A DNA stretch of 64,000 bases from Bradyrhizobium campsiandrae (GTDB lineage: Bacteria > Pseudomonadota > Alphaproteobacteria > Rhizobiales > Xanthobacteraceae). Shown piece after piece: positions 35,173 through 45,100 of the stretch. Position 1 is the first letter of the stretch. Each line of letters begins with the position of its first letter. Where the stretch lies: the NCBI RefSeq assembly GCF_014529705.1, contig NZ_JAANIH010000008.1:62001-126000 (forward strand). The letters are read 5' to 3'. Under the pieces are notes generated by a model. The model was given only the letters and a program-made list of their open reading frames with translations. It searched no databases and was not told where the DNA came from. The translations under genes were made by a program, and so were the position numbers.

Positions 35173-36395
35173 CTGATATCATCACCGCCAAGCGCGTGAA
35201 GATCGCCGCCGCGGTGGTTGCCGTCGTGGCAACCGGGGTGGTCGCTGCCATGCGCTTTCCGGGGACGTCGAGCAAGGCGCAGTCCTACATCACCACGCCG
35301 GTTACCGTCAGCGATCTGCGCGAGGAGGTGCTTGCCAGCGGCACGCTCAAACCGGCGCGCCTGACCGCCGTCGGCGCGCAGGTGTCGGGCCGCATCACCG
35401 CCCTCAATGTCCGCGTCGGCGACACTGTCAGGGCCGGCGACGTTATCGCCCAGATCGATCCTGTCACCAGGCAGAACGATCTGCGCAATTCGGAGGCTTC
35501 GCTCAAGAACTACCGCGCGCAGAAACTCGAGAAGGAGGCCGCGCTGGTGCTGGCCGAGGCGAACCTCGCGCGTCAGCAGGCGACATTGGCGCAACGCGCG
35601 ACCTCGCGCAGCGATTTCGACAGCGCGGATGCGACCGTGCGGCAAACCCGGGCCCAGATCGCCGCCCTCGAAGCCCTGATTGTGGGCGCGGAAGCCAGCG
35701 TCGAGACCGCGCGGGTCAACCTCGAATACACCCGCATCACCGCGCCGATCGACGGCACGGTCCTTGCCACGGTGGCGCAGGAAGGACAGACGGTCAACGC
35801 GGTGCAGTCCGCGCCGACCATCGTCGTGCTCGGCCAGCTCGAGACCATGACGGTGCGGGCGGAAATCTCCGAGACCGACATCGTCAAGGTCAAGCCGGGG
35901 CAATCGCTCTACTTCACCATCCTCGGCGACCAGGACCATCGCTACGAGGCCCGGCTGGAGCAGATCGAGCCGGCACCCGAGTCGATCAAGTCCGACGCCA
36001 GCTTCTCCTCGACCACCACGTCCTCGTCGAGCTCGACTTCGTCGAGTTCGACCAGCACGGCGATTTACTACATCGGCGTCTTCAACGTCCCCAACAGGGA
36101 CTACGCGCTGCGGACCTACATGACCGCCGAGATTCACATCGTCACGGGCGAGGCGAAACGCGTGAAGGTGATCCCCGCACTGGCCTTGATGCGCAAATCT
36201 GACGGCCGCAGCACCGTCCGCACCCTGAGCGCCTCCGGCGACGTCAGCGAGCGCGAGGTCAAGACCGGCCTCAACGATCGCAGCATTGTCGAGATCAGGT
36301 CCGGTCTCGACGAGGGCGAGCGGGTCGTCACCGGAGAGGCGAGCGAGCAGACCGCATCGCGCGGCATGCCGGGTGGCCCGCCCGGAGGTCCCTGA
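35169..36395 (+). CDS. macA: MacA-like periplasmic adaptor (membrane fusion protein)
   Basis: A 408-aa adaptor with one N-terminal membrane anchor (about 11-27). The biotinyl-lipoyl half motifs are VSGRITALNVRVGDTVRAGD and EYTRITAPIDGTVL, separated by a coiled-coil hairpin (about 105-185). A beta-barrel and membrane-proximal domain follow. Residues about 277-298 form a nearly pure Ser/Thr run that replaces the usual MacA loop. It starts at GTG 35169, overlapping the NodT stop, and is followed 1 base later by macB. Confidence 0.88.
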   Translation: MTDIITAKRVKIAAAVVAVVATGVVAAMRFPGTSSKAQSYITTPVTVSDLREEVLASGTLKPARLTAVGAQVSGRITALNVRVGDTVRAGDVIAQIDPVTRQNDLRNSEASLKNYRAQKLEKEAALVLAEANLARQQATLAQRATSRSDFDSADATVRQTRAQIAALEALIVGAEASVETARVNLEYTRITAPIDGTVLATVAQEGQTVNAVQSAPTIVVLGQLETMTVRAEISETDIVKVKPGQSLYFTILGDQDHRYEARLEQIEPAPESIKSDASFSSTTTSSSSSTSSSSTSTAIYYIGVFNVPNRDYALRTYMTAEIHIVTGEAKRVKVIPALALMRKSDGRSTVRTLSASGDVSEREVKTGLNDRSIVEIRSGLDEGERVVTGEASEQTASRGMPGGPPGGP

Positions 36396-36396
36396 C

Positions 36397-38358
36397 ATGG
36401 CCGATCCGATCATCGGGCTGGAGAAAGTCCGGCGGGAGTTCGCGACCGGCGAGGCCAGCGTGGTTGCGCTCGACGAGGTCTCGCTGAGCATCCAGCGCGG
36501 CGAGATGGTGGCGATCATCGGCTCGTCCGGATCGGGCAAGTCGACGTTGCTCAACATCCTCGGATGTCTGGACCGCCCGACATCCGGCACCTATCGTGTC
36601 GCCGGCCAAGACGTCTCCGAGCTCGACGCCGACGCGCTGGCGGCACTGCGCCGCGAGCATTTCGGCTTCATCTTCCAGCGTTATCATCTGCTCGGCGACA
36701 TCTCGGCCGGAGAGAATGTCGAGATCCCCGCCATCTATGCCGGGATGAAGGCCTGCGAGCGCCGCGCGCGCGCCGAGCAACTTCTCGCAAGGCTCGGCGT
36801 CAACGACCGGCGCGGCCATCGTCCGAACCAGCTATCGGGCGGCCAGCAGCAGCGTGTCTCGATCGCCCGTGCGCTGATCAACGGCGCCGAGGTCATCCTG
36901 GCGGACGAGCCCACCGGCGCGCTCGACCGGCGCAGCGGCGAGGAAGTGCTGAAGATCCTGAACGAGCTGCAACGCGAAGGACGGACGATCATCATCGTCA
37001 CCCACGATGCCGACGTCGCCGCGCGGGCCGAGCGCATCATCGAGCTGCGCGACGGCAAGGTCGTCTCCGATCGCCGCGCCGGGGCGGCGAGCGCCGCGGA
37101 ACCGGCAATTCCGCTCTCGCGTACGTCGTGGACCAACGGCACTGGCTGGTCCGGCGCCGTGCTGCGCCTGCGCGAGGCCTCGCGGATGGCTCTGGTGGCC
37201 ATGGCTGCGCACCGGATGCGCGCCTTCCTCACCATGCTCGGCATCATCATCGGCATCGCCGCCGTGTCGTCCGTGGTCGCGCTCGGCAACGCGTCCCAGC
37301 GCAAGGTGCTGTCGGACATTTCAAGTCTCGGCACCAACACGATCGAGGTGTTTCCGGGCAAGGATTTTGGCGACGCGCGGGCTGGCAAGATCAAGACATT
37401 GGTGCTGGACGACGCCCGTGCACTCGACCGGCAAGACTTCATTGCAGGGGTGACCCCGACGGTTTCGACCAGCACGACGGTGCGATATCGCGGCAGCGAG
37501 TCCAACGTGCTGGTGAACGGCGTCGGCGGGAGCTATTTCCAGGTCAAGGGTGCCAAGCTCGCAAGAGGCCGCTTGTTCGACGCCGACGCAATCCGCAACA
37601 TCGAGCGGCAGGCCGTTATCGACGACAACACCCGCAAGACCTTCTTCGCCGACGACCAGACCTCGGGAATCGGCCGCGTGATCTGGCTCGGCAAGGTGCC
37701 GTGCCGCATAGTCGGCGTGATTGCCCAGCAGCAGGGCGGGTTCGGCTCGAACCAGAACCTGTCGGTCTATCTGCCCTACACCACCGTGCAGGCCCAGTTC
37801 ACGGGCGATCCTTCACTCCGCAGCATCCTGCTGCGGATCAGCGATGATGTCTCCACCAATCTAGCGCAGGACGCGGTAACAACGCTGCTGACGCAGCGGC
37901 ACAACACCAGGGATTTCGTCATCCTCAACACCGACGATATCCGCCGCACCATCACCAGCACGACGCAGACGCTGGCGTTCCTGGTAACGGCGATCGCGGT
38001 GATCTCACTGGTCGTCGGCGGTATTGGCGTCATGAACATCATGCTGGTCTCGGTGTCGGAACGGATCAGCGAGATCGGCGTGCGCATGGCGGTCGGCGCC
38101 AGGCGCAGCGACATCCTCCAGCAGTTCCTGGCGGAGGCGACATTGATTTCGTCGATCGGCGGCATCGCCGGCATTCTCGTCGCGATGCTGCTCGGCCTCG
38201 TCATCAACCTTGCCGTGCCCGGCTTCCAGGTGAGCTATTCGACGTTCTCGATCGGCGCAGCGTTCCTGACCTCGACCGGGATCGGGGTCGCCTTCGGCTT
38301 CTTCCCCGCCCGCCGCGCCGCGTTCCTCGACCCCGTGGTGGCGCTGAGCCGCGACTGA
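36397..38358 (+). CDS. macB: MacB-like ABC export protein (ATPase-permease fusion)
   Basis: A 653-aa fusion. The N-terminal ATPase has IGSSGSGKSTL (Walker A), LSGGQQQRVSIARAL (signature) and ILADEPTGALD (Walker B). Then comes a first membrane segment (FLTMLGIIIGIAAVSSVVAL), a large periplasmic domain and three C-terminal segments with SVSERISEIGVRMAVGARR, the FtsX signature. It drives efflux of a macrolide-, peptide- or siderophore-like substrate through the outer channel. GGAGG lies before the ATG. The substrate is unknown. Confidence 0.92.
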   Translation: MADPIIGLEKVRREFATGEASVVALDEVSLSIQRGEMVAIIGSSGSGKSTLLNILGCLDRPTSGTYRVAGQDVSELDADALAALRREHFGFIFQRYHLLGDISAGENVEIPAIYAGMKACERRARAEQLLARLGVNDRRGHRPNQLSGGQQQRVSIARALINGAEVILADEPTGALDRRSGEEVLKILNELQREGRTIIIVTHDADVAARAERIIELRDGKVVSDRRAGAASAAEPAIPLSRTSWTNGTGWSGAVLRLREASRMALVAMAAHRMRAFLTMLGIIIGIAAVSSVVALGNASQRKVLSDISSLGTNTIEVFPGKDFGDARAGKIKTLVLDDARALDRQDFIAGVTPTVSTSTTVRYRGSESNVLVNGVGGSYFQVKGAKLARGRLFDADAIRNIERQAVIDDNTRKTFFADDQTSGIGRVIWLGKVPCRIVGVIAQQQGGFGSNQNLSVYLPYTTVQAQFTGDPSLRSILLRISDDVSTNLAQDAVTTLLTQRHNTRDFVILNTDDIRRTITSTTQTLAFLVTAIAVISLVVGGIGVMNIMLVSVSERISEIGVRMAVGARRSDILQQFLAEATLISSIGGIAGILVAMLLGLVINLAVPGFQVSYSTFSIGAAFLTSTGIGVAFGFFPARRAAFLDPVVALSRD

Positions 38359-38372
38359 CCCTAGGATTGCCC

Positions 38373-39161
38373 ATGACCGCAGTGCCTCGAACGGGACATT
38401 CGTCCGCAGATCGGCCAACGACCGGTGGCCCCCATGCGATTTCAACCATGATCAAAGGCAGCCCGAACATCCTAATCGTCGAGGACGACAAGCAGACCCG
38501 CGATCTGATCTCGCGTTATCTGCGCGATCACCAGTTCTCGGTCGATGCAGTCGCGAATGGCAGGGAGATGGACCGCTATCCCTCGAAGGACCGGGTCGAC
38601 CTGATCGTGCTCGACCTGATGCTGCCGGGCGAAGACGGCCTCAGTCTCTGCCGCCGTCTGCGGATCGACTCCACGACGCCGATCATCATCCTCACCGCCA
38701 AGGGCGAGGATCTCGACCGGATTCTCGGCCTCGAAATGGGCGCCGACGACTATCTCGCAAAACCGTTCAACCCGCGCGAACTTCTCGCGAGGATCAATGC
38801 CGTGCTGCGACGGCGATCAAGCGGCCTCACCGCCGGCTCCGCTCCCGCGCGTCTCAAGTTCAACGACTGGACCATCGATCTCCGCTTGCGCGAGTTGCGC
38901 GACCCGCAAGGCGCGCAGGTGCCGCTGACCAGTGCCGAGTTCGATCTGCTGCAGGCCTTCTGCGAGCGGGCAGGACGCGTTCTCACCCGCGACAATTTGT
39001 TGAGCATGACGCGCGGTCGTCCCGGCGGAAATTTCGGCCGCAGCATCGACGTGCTGGTCAGCCGACTGCGGCGCAAGCTCGATCGGACGGAAGGCGCGTC
39101 CATGATCAAGACCGTCCGCATCGGCGGTTACGTCTTCACGCCGGTGGTGGAGGAAGTATGA
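38373..39161 (+). CDS. OmpR-type response regulator
   Basis: A 262-aa regulator. The receiver domain has the acidic pair VEDD, phospho-acceptor D81 in LIVLDLMLPG, and the conserved Lys in DYLAKPFNP. A winged-helix DNA-binding domain follows with LTSAEFDLLQAFCERAGRVL and SRLRRKLD. ATG 38373 has AGGA upstream, but a later Met (MIKGSPNIL) would also give a complete receiver. It follows macB by 14 bases and probably controls the same operon. Confidence 0.9.
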   Translation: MTAVPRTGHSSADRPTTGGPHAISTMIKGSPNILIVEDDKQTRDLISRYLRDHQFSVDAVANGREMDRYPSKDRVDLIVLDLMLPGEDGLSLCRRLRIDSTTPIIILTAKGEDLDRILGLEMGADDYLAKPFNPRELLARINAVLRRRSSGLTAGSAPARLKFNDWTIDLRLRELRDPQGAQVPLTSAEFDLLQAFCERAGRVLTRDNLLSMTRGRPGGNFGRSIDVLVSRLRRKLDRTEGASMIKTVRIGGYVFTPVVEEV

Positions 39162-40471
39162 ACCGTACCACCGACATCCTCGCGCTCTTCAGCTTCAGGC
39201 GGATCAGCGGCCAGATCGCCGCCTTAATCCTGGGATCGCTGATCCTGATCCACCTCCTGATCGCCGGCTATTTTCTCCTCAACCAGCCCAAGCTGCTGGC
39301 GGACACGCCGCTGGAGCAGATCGAGCTGATCGTGCGGATCATCGCCAACACGCCAAAAGCCGAGCGTGCGCTCGTCCTTGACAGCGTCAGCCGAACCTTT
39401 CGACCGCTCAAGCTCCAATTGCGGGACGGCGCCCAGGCCTCCGCGGCGCCACAGTCGATGCGAACGTCCCTGACCATCCCGTCTGGGCTTGGGCTCAGAG
39501 CCGAGCTCATTCGCGGCAGCGCGGACGACGAGCGCGTCTGGTTCCACCTCCCGGGCGAGGACGTGCTCGAAGCCAGGATCGGATCGCCCAAAATGCCGGG
39601 CTTTGTCAGCGGCCTCTGGACCTCGACGCTGCTGTTTCTCGTGGCGAGCCTGACGCTGCTGGGCATCTGGGCCGGCCGCGCGCTCTCCTCGCCGCTATCG
39701 GCCTTCGCGCGCGTGGCGGAGGAGTTCAGCCTGAGCCGGTCCTCCCCGCCGCTGCCCGAAAACGGGCCGGAGGAGATCAAATCCGCGGCAAGAGCACTCA
39801 ACCGGATGCGCGATCGCATCAGCACGCTGATGAACGACAGGACGCGCATGCTGGCGGCCATCAGCCATGACCTGCGCACGCCGATCACGCGCCTGCGGCT
39901 GCGTTCTGAATATATCGAGGATCCGGCGCAACGCGCGCAGACCGTGCGCGACCTGGACCAGATGCAGTCGATGCTGGAATCGGTACTGTCGCTCCTGCGC
40001 AGCGAAAGTCCGGTCAAACCGACGCTGGTGGACGTTGCGGCGCTGCTTCAAATGGTTTGCGAGCAGTTTTCGGATACCGGATTTGCCGTGACCTATTCCG
40101 GTCCGGACCGGGCCGCCTTCATGCTAAGGCCCGGCGAAATCATCCGCGCAGTCACCAACCTCGTCGAGAATGCAACGCGCTTCGGCACCCACATCGACGT
40201 CGCGCTGCTGCCGGACGGGGACCGGCTCGTCATCGACGTTTCCGACGACGGGCCCGGCATTCCCGACGAAAGGAAGGCAACGATGCTGGAGCCCTTTGTG
40301 CGCGGAGAGGAAGCCCGCACCATGGACGAGACAGCGGGTTTTGGCCTCGGTCTCTCGATCGCACAGGCGATTGTGACCGCGCATGGCGGAACGTTGCTGC
40401 TGCTCGACAATGAACCGAGGGGCCTTCGCGTCCGCCTGTTGCTTTCGAATGCGGACGGTAGCCACGACTGA
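39158..40471 (+). CDS. Sensor histidine kinase of the efflux operon
   Basis: A 437-aa membrane kinase. The two transmembrane segments (about 21-40 and 156-175) enclose a ~115-residue periplasmic sensor, followed by HAMP, the H box MLAAISHDLRTPITR (H237), and ATPase motifs LVENATRF and DDGPGIPDE. The reading frame overlaps that of the response regulator by 4 bases (ATGA), so the two are a matched pair. It may sense the pump substrate or envelope stress. Confidence 0.9.
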   Translation: MNRTTDILALFSFRRISGQIAALILGSLILIHLLIAGYFLLNQPKLLADTPLEQIELIVRIIANTPKAERALVLDSVSRTFRPLKLQLRDGAQASAAPQSMRTSLTIPSGLGLRAELIRGSADDERVWFHLPGEDVLEARIGSPKMPGFVSGLWTSTLLFLVASLTLLGIWAGRALSSPLSAFARVAEEFSLSRSSPPLPENGPEEIKSAARALNRMRDRISTLMNDRTRMLAAISHDLRTPITRLRLRSEYIEDPAQRAQTVRDLDQMQSMLESVLSLLRSESPVKPTLVDVAALLQMVCEQFSDTGFAVTYSGPDRAAFMLRPGEIIRAVTNLVENATRFGTHIDVALLPDGDRLVIDVSDDGPGIPDERKATMLEPFVRGEEARTMDETAGFGLGLSIAQAIVTAHGGTLLLLDNEPRGLRVRLLLSNADGSHD

Positions 40472-40645
40472 AGCTACCGATCCGGGCATCGCCGATTCTC
40501 CAACATGTGTTCGAGATTGCAGACAAGCCTCCCTGTTCTCGCGGCACCTTTCGCCCGTGACCGGTTGATGGGGCGAACGTAGACGAATTGCGGTCCGGCG
40601 CTCAGTCAAGCTCGACGAACCGTTGTCGCAGGGTCCACGCGACTA

Positions 40646-41731
40646 TCACACGAATGGAATGCGCCGACGGCGCCAGAAGTCCGAACCGGACCAGCGCTTC
40701 TCCATCCAATGGTAGCGCGATCGGAGCCGTAAATTCTGAGAATAACGTTCCAGGATCGCTCGCGAATAATCCTCGAGCCGAACTCCACTGCCAAGCAGAA
40801 CCTCTGCCGCCATCCGCCCGGACTTCAATGCATCGATGATGCCGGTCGACGCCAATGGATCCATTGAAGCAGCAGCATCTCCTACCGCAAGCCACCCCGG
40901 CCCCGCCGCTGCGTCGAGCGACGAGCTATCGGCCAGCACCACCGTCGGTGGAATCCGGCCGAACTCGTAGGTCGCCATCAGTTCCGAGATATGCCGCGTT
41001 TGACGACCGAGCGCGACGAACCGCTCGATTGATCGCGCGCCACTATTGGTGAGCAAATCGCCGTCGGTGAATAGCATGAAGACCCGTCGATCCCTCGGGA
41101 GTTGAGCGCTATACCACCATCCCTCACTCACGCTTTCTGTTGTCGTCGCAAGATCATCATCGTGGCCTGACCGCTCAGCCACTGCGACGACGGCAACCTG
41201 CTTGTCGGCCGCTCGCCTCACCGCCCCGACGGCTCGCGCGAATATCGATCGCCGTCCGGAGCAATCGAAGACCCACTGACATTTTACGGTTATCTGGCCC
41301 CCATCGGATCCGACGCAGGCGATCCATCCCCGATCATCGCGGTCAACTTTGCTAAGCCTTCCTTTCAAGGCGCTCGCCCCCGATCTGAGGGAAGCTACCC
41401 GCAGATGCGTGTCAAAGGCGGGTCTGTCGATATGTAACCCCGCACCGTACGCGCTCATTATACCGGGCCGCATCGCCAGTTCGTCAGATCCCCAAGCCGA
41501 CCGGCTGCCGGTGCAGGGAAGCGTCGGGGTTCGATCGAGCACGTCGGTCAGCCCTAGACCACCGAGGATCGGACGGGAAGCTCCCGGGAGCGTTTCCCCT
41601 CCACTGAACGCCTTCTGGCGCCCATCGTCGACGACGAGAACCCTGACACCTCGACGGCCAAGAACCATCGCGACAACAGCGCCGGCCGGACCGGCGCCAA
41701 GCACAAGCGCGTCGGGGCTGACGACGGTCAG
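40646..41731 (-). CDS. LodB-like FAD-dependent protein 1 (quinoprotein maturation flavoprotein)
   Basis: About 361 aa if translation begins at CTG 41731; the first conventional codon is GTG 41704, which would give MLGAGPAG with no N-terminal residues before the flavin loop. The CTG overlaps the VOC stop as CTGA and has GGGAGAGG upstream. Motifs are GAGPAG, GGETLPGA and GDAAASMDPLASTG, as in LodB and tryptophan-halogenase-type flavoproteins. LodB proteins are required to form the tryptophylquinone of LodA partners. It follows the LodA-like gene 1 and the VOC gene. The start is uncertain. Confidence 0.8.
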   Translation of the reverse strand: MTVVSPDALVLGAGPAGAVVAMVLGRRGVRVLVVDDGRQKAFSGGETLPGASRPILGGLGLTDVLDRTPTLPCTGSRSAWGSDELAMRPGIMSAYGAGLHIDRPAFDTHLRVASLRSGASALKGRLSKVDRDDRGWIACVGSDGGQITVKCQWVFDCSGRRSIFARAVGAVRRAADKQVAVVAVAERSGHDDDLATTTESVSEGWWYSAQLPRDRRVFMLFTDGDLLTNSGARSIERFVALGRQTRHISELMATYEFGRIPPTVVLADSSSLDAAAGPGWLAVGDAAASMDPLASTGIIDALKSGRMAAEVLLGSGVRLEDYSRAILERYSQNLRLRSRYHWMEKRWSGSDFWRRRRIPFV

Positions 41732-42120
41732 GCTGCCTCTCCCACCGCCGGACGATCATAGGTGGTCAGCTCTATCTGATGGCCGTCGGGATCCAGCACA
41801 AAGATGGAGAAGGCGATGCCGGTATCCTCGGGCGGATCAAAAGATATGCCAAGCTCCTTCAACTCCGCTTGAGCCTGCCCAAAAGCTTCGCCGCTCACGC
41901 GAAATGCAACATGAGTGATGCTGAGCGCTTCGTCGATATTGCAAACTGGACCCGCTTTGGGTCTTTGGAACAGACCCAATCTGATCATGTCGTTTCCCAC
42001 CATCCAGGTCGTTGTCCATTTGTGCACGATGTCGAAGCCGAACACGGCACGATAGAACCGATACGAGGTCGAGAGATCACGGACGTTCAATCCGATATGG
42101 TCAATGCGCTGCAAGTCCAT
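41728..42120 (-). CDS. VOC-family (glyoxalase/dioxygenase-fold) protein
   Basis: A 130-aa vicinal-oxygen-chelate protein. Candidate metal ligands are H8 (IDHIGLNV), H70 (SITHVAFR) and E117 (HQIELTTY). The conserved end LDPDGHQIEL is typical of the superfamily. It lies between the LodA-like gene 1 and its LodB partner, 20 bases from the former and overlapping the latter. The three are likely one transcript. It might detoxify or rearrange a dicarbonyl or aldehyde product of the oxidase; this is inferred from position. Confidence 0.82.
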   Translation of the reverse strand: MDLQRIDHIGLNVRDLSTSYRFYRAVFGFDIVHKWTTTWMVGNDMIRLGLFQRPKAGPVCNIDEALSITHVAFRVSGEAFGQAQAELKELGISFDPPEDTGIAFSIFVLDPDGHQIELTTYDRPAVGEAA

Positions 42121-42140
42121 GACTCAGCTCCTCAAGCCGC

Positions 42141-45100
42141 TCAGTGCACGGCGTCCTGGCCGAAAATCTGCCGCCTATGCAGGCCGGGCTTTGCTCGCAC
42201 CGGGTACACTCTGCCTGGAGGAGCCGCCCCCATCCCAGCGACCGCGCGCAACGCGGCGGCCGCCGGCGCGGCCGGCCGGCCACCCGGAATCGGACAACCG
42301 GCATCGATCCATTGGGTCAGGATGGTAAATCCATCAGAACCATCGACTATCGTCCGCTTGATCGCATTGAGCATCCCGAACTCACTCGGCAACAGATCGG
42401 TGATGAAGCGGCTGCCACTGGCATTGCCTGGGCTGATCCAGCCATTTTCGGCATCGCTGATTGCCGCCATGAGAGCCTCGGGCCCCGCCCTGAACCAGTC
42501 GGCGACCGACTGTTTTACGCGCGCTCCATTCACGGTACCCGCAAGCTCACGCGTTTCGTGGGCGTGGACGTTCGCCGCGCTTGAGGACAGCGACTGAACG
42601 AGCTTCTTCATCGCCTCGCCCGGAGTAGCTGGAGCGGCACCCGCAGGCCCGTAAACGTTCCCGAGCCACCTTACCCAGTCAGCCCAAAGGGCGAGCTCGG
42701 AGGGCGAGAAGATCTTGTACATCGGACCTTCGTAGGTGGTCCTGTTGTTGAGAAAGTAGCTACCCGATGGATTGCCCGGCGTCACGTATCGTGAGTTCGC
42801 GAGTTCATCCAGGAAGGCTTGCGGATCTTCGAACCAATCGTTCATCCGGTTGGAAACGACCCCGAACTCCGAAACATTGAAGTGGTTTCGTTGTGCAAAG
42901 TATTTCTTCTGTTTGATGAGCTCGATCATCTGTTGTTCGACCGTCGGCGGATAGTCGCGCCACACCGCGAAATCCTGGCTGATGTCGCCCGTAGTCGCAA
43001 AAGCCACGTAGCCGGTCCAGATCCTCTCCCAAACCCTTGCCACCTCGGCCGGCCCGGCTTCGGCGCGCACGTAGTCGAGATACTGCTTGACGGCCTCCTT
43101 GGCTTTCGCGCCATGACCGTAAACCGCGTTGTCGATACCGATATGCATTCTGTAGAATTGGGCGCTGATATTGTTGGCTTCCAACCGTTTCACGCCCGGC
43201 CAAAGCCCGAGGACCTCCCATTCGAGCTGTAGCGTCATCCCGAGAATTTCCGGGAAGAACGCGTCGGAGTGCTGCGATATACAAAGCTCGAACAGCGGGT
43301 TCGTGTAGGCCGAATCGAATATCGCGGGATTGTCAGCGTAGTCCCTGCTCCTGATGTTCGGAAGATAGATCCCGAGCGTTTGCAGCAAGGCAGTATACAG
43401 GTTTGCGTGGTTGAGTGCAGGATCCCCGCCACCTGTCTCGTCGCTCCAGATTTCAAACAAGAGCGAATTGATTTCCGCGATCGGTCCGGCGTTTGTGGCG
43501 TACCGCAGCCACGATCCATCCAGCTGGTTGAACGGCGCGAGTTGAAGCTGGCGCTTGATCAACGCTTCTCGCGTCCAAGACTCGGCTGGTTGTCGCTCGC
43601 CTGCCGCCAGGAATTCATAGATCTGCGAGAGCCGCGACTCGAATGCCGAGGGCGTGTATTCGAAGAACTCCCAGAAATTCTGCGTCGGATCGCTCCGAAA
43701 CTGCTTGGTCTTCTGCAAATCCCGCGCCGCCTGCAGAAAATGGATGGCGAGTTCCTTGGCCTTGGGACCGAAGTCAGGGTAACTCTCGTAGTTGAGCATG
43801 ATGTAGAAATAATCGCGGTCGCGCAGACCGTCGTACTTTCCTCGTCCTGTTTCGACGAGAACTCGCTCGGACAGGTTCGGAGCCGGAACGACGAATCCGA
43901 GATGCTTCCACTTTCGAACCATTTCATTGTCGGCTTGATAGTCCTGACGAACCTCATATCCAATCTGAGTGCTTGCGCCCAAAAAGTTCATCCAGGCCGA
44001 ATCCGCCGTTTTGAGGCGAGCGGCGTAAACGTCAAGGACCTCGGCTGCGTCGGGGGGCGGTACGACATTCTGGATGTAGCCATCAAACGCCGCGATCAGT
44101 TGCGCTCGATAAGCCTTCGGATCCACCTGGGGGGCGGCCTGCGGCAGTACGAACGGCCAATGCTTCGTACTGCCATAGTGGTCGAAGAATTCACGAAGCC
44201 GGAACTGGTATCGATTCAGAGCCTCGCCATCCTTCGGTTCGGGCAGACGCCAATTTCGACCACGAAACGTCCATTGTGCCCGCACGAACGTGACGAACGC
44301 CTGCTTCGCATCGACTGCAAACGTCGCAATGTCCTTCCCATCCGTCGACGGCCACTCAAAGAGGGGCTGAAACGTCCGTTCCGAGCCGACACCCCTATCC
44401 CATTGCTTCCTTGGATATAGCAGACTCGCCAAGTTGGCCGCTTCGCGCTCGATCGGGAAGTCTTTCCGGACCTCCTCGAAATCAAATTCGCTGACGATCG
44501 CATCGGGCCGCTGCGCCGGCCACCAATAAGTGTTACACTCGTAAAAGTCCGCCTGCCACGGCAGCGCCATCCACTTTGTCAGATCGCCGGGCTCCAAACG
44601 CGCCGACACCTCAAATGCGCGCTCATAGAAATGCTCTGACGTGCATATCGCAGTCAATTCGATGCCTGGGTAGAACGGGCCGCCTACACAAGCTGACAAC
44701 GCTCCCTTGGTGAGCGCGAAGGGCTGATCTCTCAGCGCGATCTGATCGATCGGCGCCGGACGGACCATCGCCAGTTTCAGCTCCTTCAGCGTGTCGTAAC
44801 CGTCGAACTTTCCCTCGGACCACAACCGGAGCGATTCGTACTGTCTCTTCGTGAGCTTCAGCCAGTGATCGGGATCGCCGATATATCCTTCGGAGTCACC
44901 TTCGTTCCCCGACAGCTGGGGCATAAACTTCAGGCTCGCCTGCTTTTTAGCATCGTCGCGGGTCAAGTTGGGATTGCGAACGAGGCTAAAGAACCGCTTG
45001 CGCAAGTCCTCACTGGCTTCGCTGTTGCGAGCGAGAGCTCCCAATATCTCGTCGCTCAGGAAGTTGGCTGCCTTCCCTGGCCCGTGGCCTCGCAGAGCGC

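Noticed and set aside
43269..44420. Long plus-strand open frame opposite the LodA-like gene 1 (also 49463-50227 opposite copy 2)
   Set aside because: It lies wholly antisense to a gene with strong family motifs. Its sequence has no family pattern, as expected from third-position GC bias.
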